From positions 1,302,001 to 1,366,000 of the forward strand of contig NZ_CP010429.1 in the NCBI RefSeq assembly GCF_000974425.1: a stretch of DNA of 64,000 nt, given 5' to 3'. Below the pieces are notes generated by a model. It did not search any database and was not told where the DNA came from. It saw only the letters and a list, made by a program, of their open reading frames with translations. Position 1 is the stretch's first letter. Every line of letters begins with the position of its first letter. The DNA is from Spirosoma radiotolerans. GTDB taxonomy: Bacteria; Bacteroidota; Bacteroidia; Cytophagales; Spirosomataceae. Made by a program: the position numbers and the translations under genes. Below, one piece after another: positions 58,085-64,000 of this stretch.

Positions 58085-59467
58085 CTACGGCTTGGCCTGT
58101 TGTTTCCGGGCCTTATACTCCTGAAAGCGGTTCCGGTATTCCTGTAGTTGTTCAGGCTTCATCTTTTGCTGGTACTCGGCGGGTAAATCCAGCCGCTCAG
58201 GCAGGAGTGCCGGTGCCTGATCGACCAGGGTATTCTGCCCATTTCTGTTCTTTGTCAGGCTGAATGAGTCATATTTCTGCCCGGTTACGGTAAAGGACTG
58301 ATATGCTAATTTGTCGCCATCGATTGACACGGTTTGATAGAGCTGCGTGTTTGAGCCCGCCCGATCCATCCAATCCTGCAAACCAATATCATACATTTTA
58401 GGGCCGCTCACCGATACCACATAGATAGGGCCGTCTGGATGTTTTCGACTCTTTCCCAGGGGCATGTTCAGGCCACGGCCATAGGTATGATCATGCCCCT
58501 GCAAGACCAGGTCGACGCCGTATTTTTTGTAAATGGGCTCCATTTTTAGCCGCCATTCATTGTTGTCGCGGCCCTGCTTGGTTGAATAAATCGGGTGATG
58601 ATGAACGACGATCGTCCAGCGGTTTGGGTTCTGGCCCAACACCCGAACGAGCCAGTCTGCCTGGGTGGTTAAAACGGCCGAGTCGAGCAGGGCGGCTTGT
58701 GAATCCAGGGAAATAAACCGTGTTCCCTGATAGTCGAAGAAATACGCCGTTTCTTCGAGGCCCTTCGGCCCGTTTTCGGGTAATACGAAAGAGGGCCGCC
58801 AGTGCTTCGACACTCGACCTTTGCCCTGTTCATCCTTAAAATATTCGTGATTGCCGGGTGTGGCCAGCGTGGGCACCATACCATTGATCCAGCCGCCTGC
58901 TTCGAACCACTCGGCCCATTGCCAGTCGGCATTTGAAGTAGTAATTAAATCGCCCGCATGAACCATCAGACTCACCGTAGGCAATGTCGAGTAAGCGCCC
59001 CGTATGGCCCGTGACCAGAGCGAGCGAATGTCATTCTGGGCATCACCGAAATACAAAAAAGAAAACGGAGCGGGTTTGTCCTGAGCGGTTTTGAACTGAA
59101 ACCATTCACTCCAGTAAGTGCCATCACCCACGCGGTAACTGTACTGCGTGCCGGGTTTTAGGTTTTTGAAATGGACGGAATGGTAACGTACCTGTTTCCC
59201 ATCCATCACTATCGTTTCACTTGTGGCCGGAACGAGGGTTGCATTTCTGACGAAATCAGGGGATGGGTCCGCTTCCGCAATGGCGCCAACGGCGTTCGTA
59301 ACCGTCGAATCGGTGCGCCAGTTAACTGACTGCGAGGTGGCTGGCTCGCCCTGCCAACCCAGTATGAGCCGGTCGGGATAACGGGTGGCAGGGTATGGTT
59401 TGTGGAGCTGCGCTTTGGCAGATAAGCTGGTTAGGGCAGCAAAAAGAAAAAAGAAAAGTTGTTTCAT
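58085..59467 (-). CDS. Purple-acid-phosphatase-like metallophosphoesterase
   Basis: I choose the ATG at 59467 (MKQLFFFLFAALT, signal peptide ending at AKAQ). An upstream ATG at 59482 would only lengthen the n-region. The 460-residue protein has an N-terminal fibronectin-III-like domain (about 20-130, LILGWQGEPATSQSVNWRTD), then the dimetal phosphatase domain. The motifs are YFGDAQND, HAGDLITTSNADWQWAEW, ATPGNHEYF, VHHHPIYS and GHDHTYGRG, all metal ligands being present. It hydrolyses phosphate esters outside the cytoplasm. It is 21 bases after the GDPD gene, so both are likely cotranscribed. Confidence 0.87.
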   Translation of the reverse strand: MKQLFFFLFAALTSLSAKAQLHKPYPATRYPDRLILGWQGEPATSQSVNWRTDSTVTNAVGAIAEADPSPDFVRNATLVPATSETIVMDGKQVRYHSVHFKNLKPGTQYSYRVGDGTYWSEWFQFKTAQDKPAPFSFLYFGDAQNDIRSLWSRAIRGAYSTLPTVSLMVHAGDLITTSNADWQWAEWFEAGGWINGMVPTLATPGNHEYFKDEQGKGRVSKHWRPSFVLPENGPKGLEETAYFFDYQGTRFISLDSQAALLDSAVLTTQADWLVRVLGQNPNRWTIVVHHHPIYSTKQGRDNNEWRLKMEPIYKKYGVDLVLQGHDHTYGRGLNMPLGKSRKHPDGPIYVVSVSGPKMYDIGLQDWMDRAGSNTQLYQTVSIDGDKLAYQSFTVTGQKYDSFSLTKNRNGQNTLVDQAPALLPERLDLPAEYQQKMKPEQLQEYRNRFQEYKARKQQAKP

Positions 59468-59488
59468 ACGGTCAAAACGCATTGGGCA

Positions 59489-60376
59489 TTATTTTGTGGA
59501 CTGAGCCAGGGTTTGGTACACAGAGATGACATAATCGGTCTGGATAACATCGATGCCTATGTGAGCCGCTTTTCGGTACTGTTCGGGCGAATCCAGCGGG
59601 CCTAACAAATCAGAAAATGCCTTGACTCCCTGCTGATGAATTTGTTGGATGAGCGTTTCGTTGACTGCCAGCCAGTTCAGATCGAAGGCGTACGGATTAA
59701 GCTTGTTGATCTTATCGGGCATTTCTTCCGCCTTCCGTAGCGAAGGCATCAGCCGGGCCGTTGGCGCTACCTGTTTCAGGGCCAGCAAAGCGTCGTCGGA
59801 GCCATAAAAAACCGCATTTTTTAGCAGCCCATACGTTTGCAACGTCTCCACTAAAGGCGCTGGAGCTACCGCTTTGCAATCGACGTACAGGTTTGTGGGA
59901 GTCGGATGAGTTGCGTTCCAGTGAGCAACCAGCTGACAAACTTCGGCCAGGGTCGGGATTCGTTCGGTCTGAAAACGATCGGCAAAGCCCTTGCCCGCCG
60001 ATAGTGTTTTAAGGGCCGACAGAGGCTGATCGCTGACCGGACCTGTGCCCGTCGATGTGCGGTTTAAGCTGCCATCATGCAAAATAATCAACTGGCCATC
60101 CTGCGTTGTCCGAACATCGATTTCAATGTAGTCGACTTGCATCTTCAGTACTTCCCGAAAGGTCGCAAGCGTGTTTTCGGGCGCGAGCTGTGAATTTCCC
60201 CGATGGGCAGAAACGCCTGTAGGGTAGCGAGCTGCCATAAGCGTACGGTACTTTTTGATGGAGTCGGCTACGGAACCCAACTTGTCCGTTGATTGGCCAA
60301 TGACCAGGTTCGAGGTGATTAGCCCCCAAAACAGAAGGCCAAGCGACCAGGTTTGTACCGGTTGTCTGTTCGTCAT
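59489..60376 (-). CDS. Glycerophosphodiester phosphodiesterase
   Basis: This 295-residue secreted protein has a signal peptide ending near VIGQ. The GDPD motifs are SAHRGNSQLAPENTLATF, DYIEIDVRTTQDGQLIILHD and IPTLAEVCQL; they give the His pair and the acidic metal ligands. It cleaves glycerophosphodiesters to glycerol-3-phosphate and an alcohol in the periplasm. Together with the downstream phosphatase gene it could free phosphate and glycerol from lipid head groups or teichoic-acid-like material. Confidence 0.9.
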   Translation of the reverse strand: MTNRQPVQTWSLGLLFWGLITSNLVIGQSTDKLGSVADSIKKYRTLMAARYPTGVSAHRGNSQLAPENTLATFREVLKMQVDYIEIDVRTTQDGQLIILHDGSLNRTSTGTGPVSDQPLSALKTLSAGKGFADRFQTERIPTLAEVCQLVAHWNATHPTPTNLYVDCKAVAPAPLVETLQTYGLLKNAVFYGSDDALLALKQVAPTARLMPSLRKAEEMPDKINKLNPYAFDLNWLAVNETLIQQIHQQGVKAFSDLLGPLDSPEQYRKAAHIGIDVIQTDYVISVYQTLAQSTK

Positions 60377-60469
60377 TTATGTGAAGCGTTTTCGGTTGAG
60401 GTCATTCTAGTACGGCGTAGGCGAGATTCAGGCTAGTAGGGCCGCGCTTTAGTTCGGAGACCAGCCAAA

Positions 60470-62707
60470 TCACTTCCCGACCGGGGCACTGATCACGCCC
60501 AGATAGCGGCCCAGCCAATAGGGCAGGAGCCAGATGTCGCCCGCGCTGTGTTCGGAAGTGCCACTGCTACCATTGGAACGATCCAGCGTAAATCGATTGC
60601 CGTTGTGGCGCTGAATGGGCGTTTCGTCGGGCGGAAGTACGTCTTTAATGGTTTGATTCCGGAAATTCGGAGCAATGGTCGTAATGTCTTTCCGGTGACT
60701 GTTCATGATGGACCAGTCGATCATATCGAGCGGATATTCCTGCAAATACCAGACCGCTTCGGGAAGGTCGACGTTTTTGGCGCCGGTCATTGCCGCGAAT
60801 ATATTCCAGGCCCCGTCTTTTTCCGGCCGCTCAGCCTGCCAATGGTCTAGAATGGCCGCTTTGTATTTGGCCTTTAAGGCCTCATCGAACGCGTAGCGGT
60901 ATAGGCCCCAGTAGCCAACGAAATACATCTCATCGTCAGAGTGATTCCAGCCATCCGACATGTGTTTGCTATGCTCATCGGCATCGTCAGGTGCTTTCCC
61001 GATGATACTCATCGGCCGCATCAGGTTCTCGAGATAACCTTGTTTTTGGAGTAATTCGAACGCCTTCTTTTTATACTTTTCTTTTTTGGTGAAATGATAG
61101 GCCGTTTGCAGCATGGCCGTCAGGTTCGAGGAATTCAGCTTCCGGTCGCCCACGTTGATGGGAAAGGCATTTACGTAGTCCGGATTCCATTTGCCCCACA
61201 TCGTCGGCTTGCCGTCAAAGTCGATCAGGTACAGGTTGTGCGACAGGATATGGCTCATGACCGTATCGATGAGCGTAATGGCCCGGCGTTGAAGGGTTTT
61301 GTCGTCGACCAATTCCGCCATCGCACCGAACGCGAAAATATGGCCAATAATTTCGTCGCTGCTGGTGGTGGATTTCCAGTCCCAGCCAGCCTGTGGCGAA
61401 TGCTGCCAGCGCTCCGGGTCCGACAACTGATTGATGTAACCCGCTCGCTCGAAGGAGCGGGCAGGGAAGCCCGCTACGGGATTGATGGTGTATAGTCGCT
61501 CCATGGCATCGAGCGATTCACGGCAATTTTGGAGCGCTTCCTTGTCTTTGGTGACCGCATAGCGGAAAATTTCTCCGCCCAGATACATGGATGTCCAAAG
61601 GCCATCGTTGTCAGAATCAGCCATATAGCCCGTAGCCAGATTGCCTTTTTCCATACGATCCAGCGAGGCATTGAAGCCGTTTCGAATGTGCCGGCTTCGA
61701 ACCTGATCTTCATAGAAAATCGCTTTGTCGTAGAGTGTCATCGACTTAAAACAGATTTTGCCCAGGCCCGCCGTGGTCAGGATCAAAACCGAGTTTTTCG
61801 GCCCTTCCGAGATGGCTGTTACCTGATTGCCTGGTAGCCAGCGTTCGCCATAATAATAATCGTATTTGCCATCAGGGCGCAGCGAAAAGGCTCCTTTTGT
61901 GGTACCAAACCAAGTTTTGCCGTACACGACAGCCACGGCGGTGATGTCAGTCCAGGGGAGCTTCTGATGAATGGGGCCGAGTTGCTTTTTGCTCACCGCA
62001 TCGACTTCAATATACCCATCGTTGGTGCCAATCAATACCTTTTGATCGGGTGTCAGGGCAAAAGCGGTGAATCCCGAACCGCCAAGCACTTTGGCCAGGG
62101 TAAAATCGGCTCCCGAGAGTGTATATAGCGACTTCCTGCCGAGTATCCAGAACACGTTGGTGGCAGGTTGGAAATGCGCACCTATCACTTCATCGGATGG
62201 GAGCGATCCTTTCCAAAGCAGCTTGCTATCCTTGACAAGTTGTACAGCACGACCATCGGAAACGAGAAAGGTGTGGTCGGGTGTTCCGGTAAAGATCGTT
62301 GCCTGCGGAAGCTCGTGTTCCGCATATAATTTCCCCGCCCAGGCATTACTTAATATGGCCTTTTGACTCAGATAAACGAGTTGCTGATTCTGGGAGCCGA
62401 TTGCCTGTAGCTTCATGTCTTTCATGAACCGGTACGTCTGATCGGGTAATAAGGTGCCCGGATGCAGAAATTCGCCGTTGGCGGGGTGTAGCAGCCCTTC
62501 GGACGAAGCCACCTGAATGATTCCATTGCGGTCGCAGGCCACGCCCGTAAGGCTGATTGTGGGTTTATCGATGTAGTATTTGACGCTGTAGTCCTGCTGG
62601 AACGGTTTATCCTGATAAACGGTTTGGGCGCTGAGCCACTGGTTACCCAGCGAGAGGAAAGCCAGTAGACTACCAGCTAATCGGATATAACGAATGGGGA
62701 TGATCAT
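60470..62707 (-). CDS. Secreted two-domain protein: N-terminal beta-propeller-like, C-terminal alpha-toroid
   Basis: The ATG at 62707 (MIIPIRYIRLAGSLLAFL) starts a good signal peptide and leaves 52 bases to the sialidase-like gene; an upstream ATG at 62827 would overlap that gene and add an unlikely 40-residue tail. The mature protein of about 720 residues has a propeller-like half (about 40-300) with repeated short strands (YRFMKDMKLQAIGSQNQQLVYLSQ, WFGTTKGAFSLRPDGKYDYYYG). A second half of about 400 residues has helical pairs (GYMADSDNDGLWTSMYLGGEIF, FAFGAMAELVDDKTLQRRAITLIDTVM) resembling (alpha/alpha)6 glycan enzymes. No catalytic pair can be named and the combination is not one I recognise. 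A glycan-processing role is inferred from the surrounding genes. Confidence 0.7.
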   Translation of the reverse strand: MIIPIRYIRLAGSLLAFLSLGNQWLSAQTVYQDKPFQQDYSVKYYIDKPTISLTGVACDRNGIIQVASSEGLLHPANGEFLHPGTLLPDQTYRFMKDMKLQAIGSQNQQLVYLSQKAILSNAWAGKLYAEHELPQATIFTGTPDHTFLVSDGRAVQLVKDSKLLWKGSLPSDEVIGAHFQPATNVFWILGRKSLYTLSGADFTLAKVLGGSGFTAFALTPDQKVLIGTNDGYIEVDAVSKKQLGPIHQKLPWTDITAVAVVYGKTWFGTTKGAFSLRPDGKYDYYYGERWLPGNQVTAISEGPKNSVLILTTAGLGKICFKSMTLYDKAIFYEDQVRSRHIRNGFNASLDRMEKGNLATGYMADSDNDGLWTSMYLGGEIFRYAVTKDKEALQNCRESLDAMERLYTINPVAGFPARSFERAGYINQLSDPERWQHSPQAGWDWKSTTSSDEIIGHIFAFGAMAELVDDKTLQRRAITLIDTVMSHILSHNLYLIDFDGKPTMWGKWNPDYVNAFPINVGDRKLNSSNLTAMLQTAYHFTKKEKYKKKAFELLQKQGYLENLMRPMSIIGKAPDDADEHSKHMSDGWNHSDDEMYFVGYWGLYRYAFDEALKAKYKAAILDHWQAERPEKDGAWNIFAAMTGAKNVDLPEAVWYLQEYPLDMIDWSIMNSHRKDITTIAPNFRNQTIKDVLPPDETPIQRHNGNRFTLDRSNGSSGTSEHSAGDIWLLPYWLGRYLGVISAPVGK

Positions 62708-62759
62708 GAATGAGAACAGGTTATATAGGGGGTAAAACGCGGGTGTCGCTGGGTTATCT

Positions 62760-63950
62760 TTATTTGGTAAGGCGTTGCGGATCCACGACAACATACTTGA
62801 TTGACTTATCCGTTTTCCCGACACCATGATGCGAGTACGTCATGTGCAGCAAGCCATCGGACGTTTGAATGAGAGAGGGATAGGAATAATTGCCCTGCCC
62901 CGGCTGATGTGCTTCGATGCGGGTTTTCCATTTCCAGGTTTTCCCTTCATCATCGGATAAAAACAAACTTAGCCGGTAACGACCATCAGCCAGATCATTA
63001 CCCAGAAAGGCCCATCGGCCATCCTTCAGCACCAGCAGTTCAACACTGGCCGTATTGGGGATGTCTGTTTTTGCCGTGGCTGCCCAGCTTTCGCCCTCAT
63101 CGGTCGACTGGCTGATATGCACACGAGTGGGTTGGTCGCCACTGTCGCGCATAAGGGCGACAATCGTCCCGTCTTTCCGGCGAGCCAGCGCCGGTTGAAT
63201 CGGGCCCCTGCCGACTACGGGCAGACTGGGTCGCCAGCTAGCGCCGTCATCATCTGAAATGGCCATAAGCGAGAAATTGAAGCCATCGGAATAGAGAGGA
63301 AGAAGGATACGGCCTTTTTCGAGTAACAGGGGTTTGATGCGGGTCATCCAGCCTAGGCTACGTTTGCTGGCATCACGACTGGCCTGCAAAATCAGGTCGT
63401 CGTATTTGGGCGCATAACCTGCCCAGCCAACGGTGCTGGGTGGTAGATCTTTAAACTTTGCCGCTACTTCCTGCGCAAAACCGTCACCGGGTTTGAGCAA
63501 GATATTGTCCTGCCAGTTCCAGACGGGTGGCCCACTTTTAGTATAATCGGTTGAGGTCTTATAACGAAGTATGGAATATTCCCACTGGTTGGCCTGAACG
63601 GCAATCCAGACCAGAAATAGCTTACCCTGGCTATTCAGGAAAATGACGGGATTGCAATCGGGAATGGCGGGCGTGTCGGCCATCAGGAACGGTTCGCTCC
63701 AGGCTTTTTGCCCTTTTTGTAAACGGGCTCCCATGATTTTGACATCATCGGCAGTGCGTTCGCCACTACCATAAAACCAGACGGCCAGAAAATCACCATT
63801 GGGCAGGCTAACAAGACTACTGCCGTGTACGTGTTTTTCCTGAGCCGGGAAAATGAGCATTTCGCGGACAATGGCGGCATTGGATACCTGCGCGACAAGG
63901 GCTCTCGTGACCAGAAGAAGGGCTACAAGCAGAAGAACGGATTTTTTCAT
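62760..63950 (-). CDS. Sialidase/BNR-repeat family protein
   Basis: This 396-residue secreted protein has a signal peptide ending near ALVAQ. The fold is a six-bladed propeller with Asp-box-like motifs (SDDDGASWRPS, STDEGESWAAT, SDDEGKTWKWK), plus the family opener HGSSLVSLPNGDFLAVWFYGSGE. Family members include exo-alpha-sialidases and related glycosidases. The catalytic Arg triad cannot be confirmed by eye, so sialidase activity is uncertain. It is the first visible gene of the leftward catabolic run; the gene before it lies outside the window. Confidence 0.8.
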   Translation of the reverse strand: MKKSVLLLVALLLVTRALVAQVSNAAIVREMLIFPAQEKHVHGSSLVSLPNGDFLAVWFYGSGERTADDVKIMGARLQKGQKAWSEPFLMADTPAIPDCNPVIFLNSQGKLFLVWIAVQANQWEYSILRYKTSTDYTKSGPPVWNWQDNILLKPGDGFAQEVAAKFKDLPPSTVGWAGYAPKYDDLILQASRDASKRSLGWMTRIKPLLLEKGRILLPLYSDGFNFSLMAISDDDGASWRPSLPVVGRGPIQPALARRKDGTIVALMRDSGDQPTRVHISQSTDEGESWAATAKTDIPNTASVELLVLKDGRWAFLGNDLADGRYRLSLFLSDDEGKTWKWKTRIEAHQPGQGNYSYPSLIQTSDGLLHMTYSHHGVGKTDKSIKYVVVDPQRLTK

Positions 63951-64000
63951 TGGTGTTTACTTCATAAGATGTCCATAGACATGATGCCCTATTTAGCCTG

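Noticed and set aside
1-64000. tRNA, rRNA or transposase genes
   Set aside because: No tRNA T-arm motif, ribosomal RNA block or transposase motif was seen. A search tool could still find degraded pieces.

Overview
The window looks like chromosomal DNA of a Bacteroidota bacterium, most likely a Cytophagales/Spirosoma-like organism. This is inferred from protein families and style, not from a marker gene. The supporting features are roughly 50% GC coding DNA with AT-richer intergenic gaps, occasional TAnnTTTG-type -7 boxes, LytTR regulators, many lipoproteins, a SMUG2-like DNA glycosylase, NagX-like DUF5009 acyltransferase and FHS-type sugar transporter genes, and a two-component Wza/Wzc-type exopolysaccharide export system. 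I see no rRNA, tRNA, CRISPR array, insertion sequence or prophage.

Layout. (1) 1-6.1 kb: the 5' part of a secreted beta-helix protein gene, then a sparse AT-rich stretch with two orphan single-domain response regulators, an unknown 106-residue protein and a LytTR protein whose receiver domain sits at the wrong end. (2) 6.1-27.8 kb: one long leftward exopolysaccharide locus. It holds an outer-membrane export lipoprotein, a Wzc tyrosine kinase, an initiating phosphoglycosyl transferase, a WecG/TagA transferase, a GDP-mannose-3,5-epimerase-like enzyme, a cupin, a Wzx flippase, a Wzy-like polymerase, six or seven glycosyltransferases, and an aldo/keto reductase plus GMC oxidoreductase pair bracketed by two paralogous GT4 genes. 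A TIG/beta-helix lipoprotein lies at its distal end. Many junctions are 1-4 bp overlaps, which points to translational coupling. (3) 28.5-35.2 kb: two paralogous beta-helix (chondroitinase-B/PL6-like) lipoproteins flank a glycosyltransferase, a free-standing LytTR regulator and a membrane-anchored unknown protein. They may trim or remodel the polysaccharide. (4) 35.5-49.1 kb: housekeeping and mixed genes. These are a pentapeptide-repeat protein, 3-methyladenine glycosylase, YicC, a PdxA with a 230-residue repetitive N-terminal extension, a 2-hydroxyacid dehydrogenase, a TIG-repeat lipoprotein, a MoxR-like ATPase with its probable VWA partner 4 kb away, a metallophosphoesterase, YbjQ, two lipocalin-like lipoproteins and a SMUG2-like glycosylase. 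(5) 49.4-64 kb: a DegT-type aminotransferase, then a leftward catabolic run with sialidase-like, beta-propeller/toroid, GDPD, purple-acid-phosphatase-like, NagX-like acyltransferase, GH20 hexosaminidase, ROK kinase, MFS transporter and XylR-like regulator genes. This reads as an amino-sugar or glycan scavenging unit without SusC/SusD genes in view.

The most unusual items are the AKR-GMC redox pair inside the polysaccharide locus, the repeat-rich PdxA extension, the reversed LytTR-receiver protein, the propeller-toroid protein of the catabolic unit, a 31-bp perfect inverted repeat between divergent genes, and a palindrome that contains the stop codons of two convergent genes. No complete novel defence or mobile system is evident.
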